Shown here: piece after piece, positions 28,231 through 36,757 of the stretch | Position numbering within the stretch: position 1 is the stretch's first letter | Layout of the letters: every line of letters begins with the position of its first letter | Source: Bacillota bacterium | GTDB lineage: Bacteria; Bacillota; Clostridia; TANB77; CAG-465 | DNA length: 64,000 bases | Assembly: GCA_023410645.1 (NCBI GenBank) | Contig: JAEYPQ010000007.1 | Span: 62,001-126,000, forward strand | Reading direction: 5' to 3' | Notes under the pieces: model-generated | Told to the model about the DNA's origin: nothing | Databases searched by the model: none | Seen by the model: only the letters and a program-made list of their open reading frames with translations | Program-made: the position numbers and the translations under genes

Positions 28231-28782
28231 TTAATTCTTCCTAAGGAAAATCGGCAAATAGCTATCTATTTCAGCATCAGAATAAGTATTATCACCTCTA
28301 TTTTTCAAGCAATCACTTGCAAGATCAACTGCTTTTTTACTCGCATCCTTAGTATTTTTATATAATTCCATTAAAGTATCCAAATTTTCATTTTTCTTTT
28401 TTATTAATTCTTCTTCGTCAATGTTTTGCATTTTTATTTCACATAACAATGTTATTAAATTTTCTCTAATTTTCAGAAATTCAAGAGCAGATTGTTTATG
28501 AAACTCAGCTAATCCTAGTAAATCGTAAGTTTTAAAATATAGATTTATAAATATTGATATAACTGATATTACAGCAGATACTATTTTAATCCATGATTCA
28601 TCCATAAAAATTACTGATATTATACCAGCTGATGTGATCGAGGAGAAAATAATTTTTAAATTTTCTAGTACACTGTATCTATCCCTATAAATGTCTGCTT
28701 GTTTTTCTTGTATTTTATGTGTCCATACTACACTTGCAAAAATTTGTCTTATTTGAGATTCTAGTAAATCGATTTTATTAAT
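28231..28782 (-). CDS. SLATT-domain 2TM effector of CBASS, predicted ATT start
   Basis: 183 aa if started at ATT 28782. The frame reads NKIDLLESQIRQIFASVVWT, then YRDRYSVLENLKIIFSSITS, one TM before and one after MDESWIK, then LLGLAEFHKQSALEFLKIRE and TYSDAEIDSYLPIFLRKN, a complete SLATT domain. No ATG, GTG or TTG occurs near the N-terminus; GGAGG lies exactly 7 bases before the ATT. Starting at ATG 28605 would delete the first TM. The protein is a predicted membrane pore effector triggered by the CD-NTase product. It precedes the CD-NTase by 11 bases. Confidence 0.8.
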   Translation of the reverse strand: MNKIDLLESQIRQIFASVVWTHKIQEKQADIYRDRYSVLENLKIIFSSITSAGIISVIFMDESWIKIVSAVISVISIFINLYFKTYDLLGLAEFHKQSALEFLKIRENLITLLCEIKMQNIDEEELIKKKNENLDTLMELYKNTKDASKKAVDLASDCLKNRGDNTYSDAEIDSYLPIFLRKN

Positions 28783-28948
28783 AATACTACCTCCTACTTT
28801 ATTGTTTGATAATAAAACTTTATTTTCATATAATTATACCTTTTTTATCTTTTTTGTCAATTAAATACAATTATTTAATTCTTATATATATTCTTTTGCT
28901 AAATAATGCAAAAAATGAATACAGTAAATGTATCGATTTTTTAAAATG

Positions 28949-29335
28949 TTAATTATTTAATATTTTTGCTTTTTCTATGTTATATTCTTCTTCTGTAAGC
29001 AATCCTTGTTTCTTTAAGTCAGCAATCTTTTCTAATTTTTCATATTTATTCTTATCATTATATATTTTTCTTGCTGGAATAATATAAGACACCAAAACGC
29101 CTATAAACCAAAATAATCCTAATATAAAGCCCAACCCTTGCTCTCTATTTTTATTTGTCAAAATTGATATGCACCAAAATGAAAATATAATATATATTCC
29201 TATATATATAGCTATACCACTAATTAATACACCTTCTGCTGACATTCCATATTCATTTAATCCTAAGAATCCAAGTATGATTAAAAAAATACTTGCAAAA
29301 ATACCTATGCTTATTCCCCCATTTTTATTTTCCAT
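28949..29335 (-). CDS. Membrane protein with C-terminal SHOCT domain
   Basis: 128 aa. Three hydrophobic segments (about 10-27, 34-55, 68-88) are followed by a SHOCT motif (EKIADLKKQGLLTEEEYNIEKAKIL). Such proteins are common in mobile DNA and their role is unknown. A good TAAGGAGG precedes the start. It lies 150 bases upstream of the CBASS pair in the same direction. Confidence 0.75.
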   Translation of the reverse strand: MENKNGGISIGIFASIFLIILGFLGLNEYGMSAEGVLISGIAIYIGIYIIFSFWCISILTNKNREQGLGFILGLFWFIGVLVSYIIPARKIYNDKNKYEKLEKIADLKKQGLLTEEEYNIEKAKILNN

Positions 29336-29404
29336 AAAAATCCTCCTTAAATATATACAAATTATAACATGTTTTTATATATTAAACAACATTTTGTAAC
29401 AATT

Positions 29405-29692
29405 TTAGCATATGATTTCTAAAATTAAATTTCCACCGTCTCTTATACCATCTTTATAATACAAATCATTTAATATAGAATTTCTAGTAATAACGGCTTC
29501 ATTGCAACTTTCAAAACATTCAATTATAATCTTCTTCTTTTCACTTGGTATATCTGTATCACAAAATTGTATAAAATCCTTATAATTTTCTCTATATTCA
29601 TCTATGTGATTTTCATATTCTCTATTTTCATATTCATTCATTGTAGGTAACTCACCATCTAAACTCATAACTAATCTATTTAATATATCCAT
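29405..29692 (-). CDS. Hypothetical acidic protein downstream of int2
   Basis: 95 aa, acidic, helical, no TM or known motif (MDILNRLVMSLDGELPTMNE at the start). I chose ATG 29692 behind AGGGGGAGT; a GTG at 29716 overlaps the integrase end and lacks a ribosome binding site. It is likely translated with the integrase. Confidence 0.6.
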   Translation of the reverse strand: MDILNRLVMSLDGELPTMNEYENREYENHIDEYRENYKDFIQFCDTDIPSEKKKIIIECFESCNEAVITRNSILNDLYYKDGIRDGGNLILEIIC

Positions 29693-29705
29693 ATATCTAC
29701 TCCCC

Positions 29706-30911
29706 CTATATTTCACTTCCTAAAATCTCTTCTTTAGTTTTAAAATTATTAATAACATTTAATTGATTGTCTAATAAATACTTATTAACTTTTTCTATTT
29801 CATCTTCTTTAAACTTGTTAAATACTGATGTATAAGTATTTAATGTAACTTTAATATCTTTATGCCCCATTAACCTCTGTAATACTACTGCAGTCATTCC
29901 ACCTTCAATACATCTTGTCCCATATGTATGTCTTAAGCAATGTGTACTAATATTTTCAGTTTCTTCTTTTAATATATTTTTAAATATTTTCTTTAACATT
30001 TCATTTATAGTTGACGTTCTTACAAACTCATTATTATTTGTAAATAAAAGGTTATCTTTATTAATTTTTGCTTGTTTTAACTGTTCTTCAAATACAGGTA
30101 TTAAAAACTCTGGTATTGGTAAATCTCTTTTACCACTATATGTTTTTGTTTTATTTCCCATTTTTATATTAAAATCTTTATCATTTACTAATGTTCTTCT
30201 GACATATATAAGTTTTTTATCTAAATCTATACTTTCAGATGAAAGTGCTAATACTTCACCTATTCTAAGTCCCATATACATTTGTACTAAAAATACATTC
30301 TTATATTTTTCATTTTTAACATTTACACTATTTAAATACTTTGTAAATTTCTTCTGTATATCTAAATCTAATGCTTGTACTTCTTTTGTTTGATTTTTAC
30401 TAATAGGTCTTATAATTTCATACATAGGATTAGTATCAATATATTTCTTAATTTCTGCTCTTTTATATGCTTGTACAAATTGCTCATATATTTTCTTTAT
30501 ATATGAATTACTAAGTGTTTTTATTGAATTTAAAAATTCTTGTATTTCTTCTTTTTTTATATCTTGTATCTTGGATTTTCCAATTTTACTTTCCTTTATC
30601 TTTTTTATAGTCCAATTAAGTCTTGCATATTGCCCTTCTGATATTGTATTAGAATCTAATTTTTCTTCTCTTATATCTTCCATTATTTTTACAAGCTCAA
30701 TGCCATTTTTCTCAATATATACATTATTATTTATTTTATAATTCACTTCATTTAGCTTTTTAATTACTTCTTTTTGAGTTTTAGCATATATTGATTTTCT
30801 AATTGACTTTCCGTTTTCATTTGTTCCAGCAACATATTGTGCTACCCATCTATTTCTTTTCTTATCTTCAAATACTGTTCCTTCTCCATTACCTCTTTTT
30901 CTTTTTGGCAT
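29706..30911 (-). CDS. int: Tyrosine integrase of element 2
   Basis: 401 aa, same family as the integrases of elements 1 and 3. It begins RGNGEGTVFEDKKRNRWVAQ. The catalytic domain shows Arg in MGLRIGEVLAL, HCLRHTYGTR, LMGHKDIKVTLNTY and the Tyr nucleophile. It lies 3 kb inside the element because the CBASS cargo sits between att and int. AAGGAGGTACGT precedes ATG 30911. The relaxase gene ends 10 bases before it. Confidence 0.96.
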   Translation of the reverse strand: MPKRKRGNGEGTVFEDKKRNRWVAQYVAGTNENGKSIRKSIYAKTQKEVIKKLNEVNYKINNNVYIEKNGIELVKIMEDIREEKLDSNTISEGQYARLNWTIKKIKESKIGKSKIQDIKKEEIQEFLNSIKTLSNSYIKKIYEQFVQAYKRAEIKKYIDTNPMYEIIRPISKNQTKEVQALDLDIQKKFTKYLNSVNVKNEKYKNVFLVQMYMGLRIGEVLALSSESIDLDKKLIYVRRTLVNDKDFNIKMGNKTKTYSGKRDLPIPEFLIPVFEEQLKQAKINKDNLLFTNNNEFVRTSTINEMLKKIFKNILKEETENISTHCLRHTYGTRCIEGGMTAVVLQRLMGHKDIKVTLNTYTSVFNKFKEDEIEKVNKYLLDNQLNVINNFKTKEEILGSEI

Positions 30912-30921
30912 ACGTACCTCC

Positions 30922-32136
30922 TTACATTTCTAGCTCTATATCTTGTTCATTTTCTAACTCGTTTTGATTTTGACTGCCTGTTATATTTTTATATTCCTTA
31001 TTTATCTTTTCTATTTTTTCTATATCCTGATCTTTAACTTTAGTCTGAACATATTCATACATTATTTCATTTTCCTGTGTTATATCAGATTTGTTATTTA
31101 CTATTAATTTATCAATAATTTTTCTTACTAATGGTATATTAAGTACTAATTTCTTAAAATTTTCAAATGATTCAAGTAATATATCAAATGATTTTCTCAA
31201 ATGATTATTTTCTATTCTTAATTTTTCTATATCTTTCTCTAATCTTGTTGCCTTTTCAAATACTCTTTCTTTTGAAATACCAGTAATTTCTTTTGTTAAA
31301 TCCTTAATAATTTCATCTTTTTCATCTGATTGTTTTGATAATTCTTTTACTTCACTTTCATATTTAACAACTAATTTATCTACATCATTTTTTTCATATG
31401 TTCCCTTTTTAAAGGCATTACTATTTTCAATAAGTTTATCTTTTCCTGTTACTATTTCTTTACTTGATTTCAATTCTTTATTCCAATATTTATTATTTAT
31501 ATCATTTCTCTTTTTTGAATTATCTTCATATTCTGTTAAATCCTTTAATTCACTTACTGATAAATGCTTAGTCACACTACCAACTTCACCACGCTCTAAA
31601 TTATACTTCTTTTCTCTTACCATATAATTATAATAATCTTCTTGTAATTGATGGTATGTATTTTTACCTTTCCATATTGCTCTACTAGATAATTTTTTCT
31701 TCTCACCATCTTTTACTATTGGAATATAATCTACATGCATATGCGGAGTATCTTCATCAAAATGCACAGTAGCATTTAATATATTTTTTTCTCCTATTTT
31801 ATTACACACAAACTCATATGCTGTATCAAAAAATACTTTCTGCTCATACATATTCATTGTTTTGAAAAAATTATTATCTGATGTTATTAAGAATTCTCCC
31901 AAAACATTACTTTTCTTTTGAATATGAGATTCTATGTTTTTATCTTCTATTACTGATTTAATTGACTTATAATAACTACAATCTGCTTGTTTTAAATAGT
32001 AATTATAGTGAGAATAACTTTTATTTATATTTCTATTAGAATATCTTTCTTTTAATCTTGAATTATGTTTATAGATGTTAGTTAGTACATTCAAATTATT
32101 CTTGTACATCTCATGTCTTATTATTGCATAACTCAT
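30922..32136 (-). CDS. mob: MOBV relaxase (Mob/Pre family)
   Basis: 404 aa nicking enzyme for mobilisation. The N-terminal catalytic domain starts YAIIRHEMYKNNLNVLTNIY and contains the HN-type residues (KHNSRLKERYSN) and the metal-binding HFDEDTPHMHVDYIP. Residues ~240-330 form a coiled coil typical of Pre proteins. It lies directly downstream of its oriT (32189-32198). Transfer would depend on the type IV secretion system of a helper element. Confidence 0.95.
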   Translation of the reverse strand: MSYAIIRHEMYKNNLNVLTNIYKHNSRLKERYSNRNINKSYSHYNYYLKQADCSYYKSIKSVIEDKNIESHIQKKSNVLGEFLITSDNNFFKTMNMYEQKVFFDTAYEFVCNKIGEKNILNATVHFDEDTPHMHVDYIPIVKDGEKKKLSSRAIWKGKNTYHQLQEDYYNYMVREKKYNLERGEVGSVTKHLSVSELKDLTEYEDNSKKRNDINNKYWNKELKSSKEIVTGKDKLIENSNAFKKGTYEKNDVDKLVVKYESEVKELSKQSDEKDEIIKDLTKEITGISKERVFEKATRLEKDIEKLRIENNHLRKSFDILLESFENFKKLVLNIPLVRKIIDKLIVNNKSDITQENEIMYEYVQTKVKDQDIEKIEKINKEYKNITGSQNQNELENEQDIELEM

Positions 32137-32183
32137 AAATCACACCTCCTCTTTTATATTTTTTTGCATTGGCTTGTATATAA

Positions 32184-32230
32184 GGTGTTAACACACTAAC
32201 ACCTATCTTACGATAAGTGGTGTGGCAAAG
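32184..32230 (-). other. oriT of element 2 (MOBV type)
   Basis: On the minus strand GGTGTTAGTGTGTTAACACC (32203-32184) is a hairpin containing TAGTGTGTTA, the nick-site sequence known from pMV158-type oriT. It lies just upstream of the relaxase gene. Next to it, ATCTTACGA at 32205 and GGCAAAG at 32224 are shared with the oriT-like region of element 3. Confidence 0.8.
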
Positions 32231-32339
32231 AGTTAAAACTCTCTGCACTCTCTGAATATATTAATTTTTCTTATTAAAAAAAATAATATATTCACTCCAC
32301 TTCATAAAAATATATAAGCTATGCAAATACATTTTTACT

Positions 32340-32406
32340 TGTGCATAAGTGAAAAAACTTTGTAATTTCACTTATGTAAAATTTTCTACTTTATAGAAAA
32401 TTTTAT
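32340..32406. repeat. Two adjacent hairpins near the oriT
   Basis: CATAAGTGAAA/TTTCACTTATG (11 bp) and AAAATTTTCT/AGAAAATTTT (10 bp) lie in the 290-base gap between the relaxase and the replisome organiser genes. They could be a terminator pair or a replication signal. Confidence 0.45.
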
Positions 32407-32428
32407 TTATAGTATCACCATGTAAGAT

Positions 32429-33259
32429 TTATTTTGTAAGCTCATTTGTTAAGCTTGAAATATAGTATTCAACTATATTATTTATTTGTTTTGCTCTTAC
32501 AACTTTACCATACACTTTTTGAAGAATTGGTAAATCAACTTTTTCAATAAGTTCTGTCTGATCTGTATCATATAATGTCTTTATAGCAAACTGATATAAT
32601 TTTAATTGTGATTTTACTTTTGTAGGCAAGTAATTAGAATTTGGAAAATATAGATTTTTTGATTTTAAAATATCATCATATTTTGAATCTATCTCTTGTA
32701 CTAATTCCAAACTTGAAATACTTTTAAAAATCTTATCCATCTTATCTTCTATCATTCCATCACTACTATCTTTTTCTACATATATATCTTCATCTATCTC
32801 TTTCTCTTCGTAACTAAGTTCTTTTTGACTAGGTAACATTTTTGTAACAATGTTACCACCTTTTAATTCTTTATCTCTTGCACGTTTATTTCTCATTAAT
32901 TCAGCTTTTGTTGTTTCACTTCCTACCATTTCTTCAAAAGATGCGATTTGAAAACAACTATTTTCATGAATATATATAAGATTAAGTTTTTTAAATAATT
33001 CTAATGCAACAATTATTGTATCTTTTTTAAAGTACTTAGTATCTCTTGATATTTTTTCTGTATCAAAAGGTATAATCATTTCGCCAATTCTACTTGCAAG
33101 AATTCCATCATTATTTGCTGTTTGCAAACATAACATTTGATATAAAACTATATACTGACAACCATTTTCTTGACCTAGCAGAAAATCAATCTCTGCTAGA
33201 TTAAAAAAATCAGTTTTTAATTTAATCCAATAATATTTTTTAGTTTTTGCCACATACAT
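32429..33259 (-). CDS. Phage replisome organiser N-terminal domain protein
   Basis: 276 aa. The first ~120 residues match the phage replisome organiser winged helix (YYWIKLKTDFFNLAEIDFLL, then QYIVLYQMLCLQTANNDG). A charged linker and a helical C-terminus follow, like DnaD-type loaders. I chose ATG 33259, 6 bases after GGAAG. It may start replication of the excised element, supporting mobilisation or stability. Confidence 0.85.
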   Translation of the reverse strand: MYVAKTKKYYWIKLKTDFFNLAEIDFLLGQENGCQYIVLYQMLCLQTANNDGILASRIGEMIIPFDTEKISRDTKYFKKDTIIVALELFKKLNLIYIHENSCFQIASFEEMVGSETTKAELMRNKRARDKELKGGNIVTKMLPSQKELSYEEKEIDEDIYVEKDSSDGMIEDKMDKIFKSISSLELVQEIDSKYDDILKSKNLYFPNSNYLPTKVKSQLKLYQFAIKTLYDTDQTELIEKVDLPILQKVYGKVVRAKQINNIVEYYISSLTNELTK

Positions 33260-33315
33260 CACCAACTTCCATTTTAAAATAACTGTTGATGTATAAATAT
33301 TTTAATGATATAATA

Positions 33316-33395
33316 ATTACATAGAACTTATCTAAGTTCTTATAGTTGCACTTACATAAAAGTTTATTTGAAGATGGGCTTTTATATAAGTGCTT
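33316..33395. repeat. Hairpin downstream of xis2
   Basis: GCACTTACATAAAAG and CTTTTATATAAGTGC (one G-U type mismatch) form a 15-bp stem in the 164-base gap between xis2 and the replisome organiser gene; plausible terminator or attenuator. Confidence 0.4.
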
Positions 33396-33423
33396 TCTTT
33401 TACTTTTATTACTTCATTTAAAT

Positions 33424-33675
33424 TCATACCATATCAACTCTTTTTTCCATTTTCCATAATATATATGCTAACTTTTGTACTTTTCTAGTTTTTCCTATAT
33501 TTACAGATGGAAAATCTAATCTGTTGAAAATTTCATTCGTTTTGTTTTCTCCCATATATAAATCCTTCGCTACATCTTTTACTGTTAGCATTTTCCATGG
33601 ATCATCTAAACTTTTTATTGCTTCTTTTACCAATTCTCTCTTTAAGTCTACACCTATGCTTTCATACATAAACAT
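33424..33675 (-). CDS. Excisionase-like DNA-binding protein of element 2
   Basis: 83 aa paralogue of the proteins at 13848 and 41173 (DDPWKMLTVKDVAKDLYMGE, then NRLDFPSVNIGKTRK). Probable recombination directionality factor or regulator. Unlike in element 3, it is 2.5 kb from int2, with the relaxase and replisome genes between them. GGAAGGGGA precedes the start. Confidence 0.75.
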   Translation of the reverse strand: MFMYESIGVDLKRELVKEAIKSLDDPWKMLTVKDVAKDLYMGENKTNEIFNRLDFPSVNIGKTRKVQKLAYILWKMEKRVDMV

Positions 33676-33748
33676 TCCCCTTCCTATAATTTAAAGTCCT
33701 TTTATATAAATAATAACTTTAATCATCTAAACACCCCCTAATATTAAT

Positions 33749-33950
33749 TATCCATTTTGGATATATACGAGACAAAAAATATAACTATCTTAAATATAAT
33801 AGTTTTATTACGTATCCATTTTGGATAATTATATTGTAATCCATTATGGATACTTTGTCAACATATTTTTAAAACTTTTTATAAATTCTTTAAAATTTGT
33901 CCTAATTTATGAAAATTCTTATATATTCAATTTACTTTCCATTATGGATA
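33749..33950. promoter_or_regulatory. Four operator copies for the XRE repressor
   Basis: TATCCATTTTGGATA at 33749-33763 and 33813-33827, AATCCATTATGGATA at 33838-33852 and TTTCCATTATGGATA at 33936-33950. The palindromes lie between xis2 (left) and the repressor gene (right), so both directions are likely controlled. Confidence 0.8.
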
Positions 33951-33987
33951 TGATAAAATATTAAATATAATTCGAGGTGAGATACAG

Positions 33988-34506
33988 TTGAAAATTGGAG
34001 ATAGAATAAAATATTTAAGGGATTTAAATGGATATACTCAAAAATATGTTGCAGATAAATTGGGATTAGAGCCTGCTGCTATATCTAAATATGAACTTAA
34101 TTTAAGAGAGCCTAATGTAGAAGCAATAAAGAAACTAGCTGAAGTATTTGAAGTTTCAATAGATTATTTACTTGGGAACGAAATAGATATTACTGAACAA
34201 AGAAAACTTATTGACAAAAATGAGAAAAGAGAACATCAAATGTTAATAAATGGTGATGTAGAGTATTTATTTGAAGATAATGATTATAGTAACGAAAAAA
34301 AGATAGAAATAATAGAAAAGCTTATAAAAGATTTAACATTGTATTTAGAACACGAAAAAGAACGATTAGATTATTTACATTCAGATGAAACTCTTAAACT
34401 ATTAAAAGCTCATAGAATAGATTATATAAATAAAAATATTATTTACTATAATGAAAAATTAGTTGGATTAAAAAAAGGTCTAAAAAAATTAAAAGAAAGT
34501 ATGTAA
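33988..34506 (+). CDS. XRE-family repressor
   Basis: 172 aa. Residues 1-60 are a classical Cro/CI helix-turn-helix (IKYLRDLNGYTQKYVADKLG, then PAAISKYELNLREPNVEAI). The remainder is helical and lysine-rich, probably for oligomerisation. It starts at TTG 33988 behind GAGGTGAG. It should bind the four TATCCAtttTGGATA sites upstream, controlling itself and the divergent excision/replication genes. The Fic gene follows. Confidence 0.92.
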   Translation: MKIGDRIKYLRDLNGYTQKYVADKLGLEPAAISKYELNLREPNVEAIKKLAEVFEVSIDYLLGNEIDITEQRKLIDKNEKREHQMLINGDVEYLFEDNDYSNEKKIEIIEKLIKDLTLYLEHEKERLDYLHSDETLKLLKAHRIDYINKNIIYYNEKLVGLKKGLKKLKESM

Positions 34507-34544
34507 ATAAAAAGAATATGCCGCTAATATGTAAGGAGGGCACA

Positions 34545-35228
34545 ATGAAAATAATTGATTTTATATTAAATAATAAAGAATATATAGAAGATTTTGTAAC
34601 TAGAAGTACATATCATTCAAATGCTATTGAGGGAAATACTTTAACATATGCCGAAACATATGCTATATTATACAACGATAATAGCTTTAAAATTCAAGGA
34701 AAAGAGCCTAGAGAAATATATGAAGCTATCAATCATAAAAGAGCCTTAGAATTAGTTTTTAAAGCTTTAAAAGATGAAGATACGTCTCTTAAAGAAAACT
34801 TAATAAAAAATATAAATGAAACTATTAATCAAAATATAAAAGATACTGAAGGATATAGGAAAGTTCAAGTATTTATTCAAGGAAGTGAACACATACCACC
34901 TAAACCCGAACAAATATTAAATCAAATGACTTACTTTATTTATAACTATAATAATGATATAAATGACATATATACTAAAATTGCTACTTATCATATTCAA
35001 TTTGAAAAAATACATCCATTTGAAGATGGTAATGGTAGAACTGGTAGACTACTTATAAATTATGAACTATTAAAAAACAATCTACCACCTATTGTCATTT
35101 CAAAAGATGATAGAATAAAATATTTTGAATTTTTAAAAAATAATGATATAAATGGATTTGCTACTTGGTTAAGAGAATTATCAGAAAATGAAACTATAAG
35201 ACTAAATACTTTTGGATATTCTAAATAA
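34545..35228 (+). CDS. Fic-domain protein with N-terminal inhibitory helix
   Basis: 227 aa. The active-site motif HPFEDGNGRTGR spans residues 157-168, so AMP or another nucleotide can be transferred to target proteins. SNAIEGN at residues 25-31 is the (S/T)xxxE(G/N) inhibitory motif of the N-terminal helix (class II Fic). Start ATG 34545 follows TAAGGAGGG. It shares a transcript with the XRE repressor, 38 bases away. It may be a toxin-like or host-modifying gene; the target is unknown. Confidence 0.92.
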   Translation: MKIIDFILNNKEYIEDFVTRSTYHSNAIEGNTLTYAETYAILYNDNSFKIQGKEPREIYEAINHKRALELVFKALKDEDTSLKENLIKNINETINQNIKDTEGYRKVQVFIQGSEHIPPKPEQILNQMTYFIYNYNNDINDIYTKIATYHIQFEKIHPFEDGNGRTGRLLINYELLKNNLPPIVISKDDRIKYFEFLKNNDINGFATWLRELSENETIRLNTFGYSK

Positions 35229-35230
35229 TA

Positions 35231-35271
35231 AGAAGAGTACTATATAACAATTTGTATAGTACTCTTCTTAT
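35231..35271. terminator. Terminator after the Fic gene
   Basis: AAGAAGAGTACTATA pairs with TATAGTACTCTTCTT and is flanked by A/T runs; it can serve the Fic gene on the plus strand and the small ORF on the minus strand. Confidence 0.8.
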
Positions 35272-35324
35272 TATTCACCAAAACTAAAAATATCATTTGG
35301 CATTATAGTGTATCTTTTTATCAT
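35271..35324 (-). CDS. Possible 17-aa peptide
   Basis: MIKRYTIMPNDIFSFGE behind a strong AAAAGGAGG at good spacing. Very short, so coding is uncertain; it lies downstream of the 36-aa ORF in the same direction and ends in the terminator. Confidence 0.35.
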   Translation of the reverse strand: MIKRYTIMPNDIFSFGE

Positions 35325-35387
35325 AAATATTCCTCCTTTTAATATAATATAAAAAAAGGATTTCGGTTACTAAAATCCAAATGATTT

Positions 35388-35498
35388 TTATTTTCTTTTA
35401 TCTGGAACATAAAATTTCCATGCTTGTAAACCATAATCACTAGCTCTCATTATTTTACCAGTTCTATAGTGTTTATACTCTTTACAAAATATTATCAT
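35388..35498 (-). CDS. Possible 36-aa basic protein
   Basis: A 36-codon frame (MIIFCKEYKHYRTGKIMRAS then DYGLQAWKFYVPDKRK) behind GGGGTGATATT. The composition is protein-like and basic. No homology recognised. It is transcribed away from the predicted RNA at 35572-35688. Confidence 0.5.
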   Translation of the reverse strand: MIIFCKEYKHYRTGKIMRASDYGLQAWKFYVPDKRK

Positions 35499-35536
35499 AA
35501 TATCACCCCTTTTTTACAATAATTTATACTTAACTA

Positions 35537-35565
35537 TTGTAAAAAGATTTACTATATGATACAAT
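35537..35565 (+). promoter_or_regulatory. Promoter of a predicted small RNA
   Basis: TTGTAA at 35537 and TACAAT at 35560 with a 17-base spacer, on the plus strand, with no ORF downstream before the terminator. Confidence 0.5.
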
Positions 35566-35571
35566 TACTCG

Positions 35572-35688
35572 TGAATTCAGAATTAATCGTATGTAACCCA
35601 TATGGTAGTTCTTCATATCTAAATTACAGTTTAGATATACTCAATAGTTATCAAGCTCTTTTATTAGCTGGCTTGATAGCTTTTTTTT
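35572..35688 (+). ncRNA. Predicted structured small RNA with its own terminator
   Basis: Between the promoter at 35537 and the strong terminator at 35647-35688 (10-bp stem, then eight T) no plus-strand ORF exists. The segment can fold: ATATCTAAA/TTTAGATAT is a perfect 9-bp hairpin, and TATGTAACCCATATG forms another. A ~115-base transcript is expected. It lies between the Fic and ImmA genes. Class unknown. Confidence 0.45.
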
Positions 35689-35692
35689 ACAC

Positions 35693-36223
35693 TCATATAC
35701 TAATCCCCCCTCTATATTTTATATTATGACTACGCTGTATTTCAGCGACTTGTAGTGAGCATTCATATCTTTCACTTATTTGATAATCATCCAAATTTTC
35801 TAAGCAATTAGATGGAGCTAACAATTCAGCTGCAAATGTATTTGCCTGCCATTCTGGATCCTCAAAAATTCTTATTTCATCTTCACTTCTAGCTAGTTGT
35901 GTAGTAACACCATTATGCAAAATTATATGTCCTAATTCATGTGCTAAGGTATATCTGTGTCTGCCATTTCCTCTTACACAAGCTTCATAAACATCTTCCC
36001 TTATTTGTAGAAGTTTTTTACTAGGATATGTTACAGCATAATTATTCCCCATAACTGCTCTTTCACATACTTCCCAGTCATAACCAAAACTATCAAGAAA
36101 AATCTCAATAAACTGAATTATTGGAAAGGCCATATTACTGCTTACACCTGCTATTTTTCTAACAGTATTAGCCATATCTCTTATTATAGCTCTTGACTTT
36201 GGTTCTGCCTTAAAATTACTCAT
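35693..36223 (-). CDS. ImmA/IrrE-family metallopeptidase
   Basis: 176 aa zinc protease with the HExxH motif in LAHELGHIILHNG and a downstream Glu region (EWQANTFAAELLAPS). In ICEBs1-like elements ImmA cleaves the repressor ImmR to release excision and transfer. It overlaps the XRE gene upstream by 8 bases, the same arrangement, so anti-repressor action on that protein is inferred. Confidence 0.92.
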   Translation of the reverse strand: MSNFKAEPKSRAIIRDMANTVRKIAGVSSNMAFPIIQFIEIFLDSFGYDWEVCERAVMGNNYAVTYPSKKLLQIREDVYEACVRGNGRHRYTLAHELGHIILHNGVTTQLARSEDEIRIFEDPEWQANTFAAELLAPSNCLENLDDYQISERYECSLQVAEIQRSHNIKYRGGISI

Positions 36224-36587
36224 TACTACTAGACCCCTTCCTATTTAATATAGATAAAATATTTTGTTTATCAAAATCATTCATTTCTTCAAAACTTCTA
36301 GCAAATTTTAAAAGAATTTCTTTATCTTGTTCTTTTCTTCCAAAGACTTCCATTCTTATTTCTCTTATAGAATCTTTTATGCAATTTTTTAATTCCTCTA
36401 ACTCGTTTTCTGATAAATTATATAATTTAACTATCTCAGCTTCCCAATTTGATGGTATATTTCTCTTTCCCATCTCTACAGCTGATAAATATGATGATGT
36501 AACATTTAATTTTTCTGCCATGTCTAAAAGCAATTCGCCTCTTTCCATCCTAAGTTTCCTGCAAAACATGCCAAATTTACTTAACAT
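36216..36587 (-). CDS. XRE-family regulator paired with ImmA
   Basis: 123 aa. Residues 1-65 form a helix-turn-helix (FCRKLRMERGELLLDMAEKL, then SSYLSAVEMGKRNIPSNWE). Probably the ImmR-type repressor and substrate of the adjacent metallopeptidase. Upstream, TTGTTGATTTGTCAACA and a second TTGTTGATTTTT copy (36629-36660) look like its operator. Start ATG 36587 follows GGAGATG. Confidence 0.85.
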   Translation of the reverse strand: MLSKFGMFCRKLRMERGELLLDMAEKLNVTSSYLSAVEMGKRNIPSNWEAEIVKLYNLSENELEELKNCIKDSIREIRMEVFGRKEQDKEILLKFARSFEEMNDFDKQNILSILNRKGSSSNE

Positions 36588-36757
36588 ATACTACATCTCC
36601 TTTCATCCAATATAATGATAACATATTCTTGTTGATTTGTCAACAGATTTTTGTTGATTTTTAGAAAATTATTTTATTACACAAATAAAACAATATCTAA
36701 TTGCATTCATAAAACATTACATTTGCTTTAAAGTGGCTAAATATAAATACTTATATT

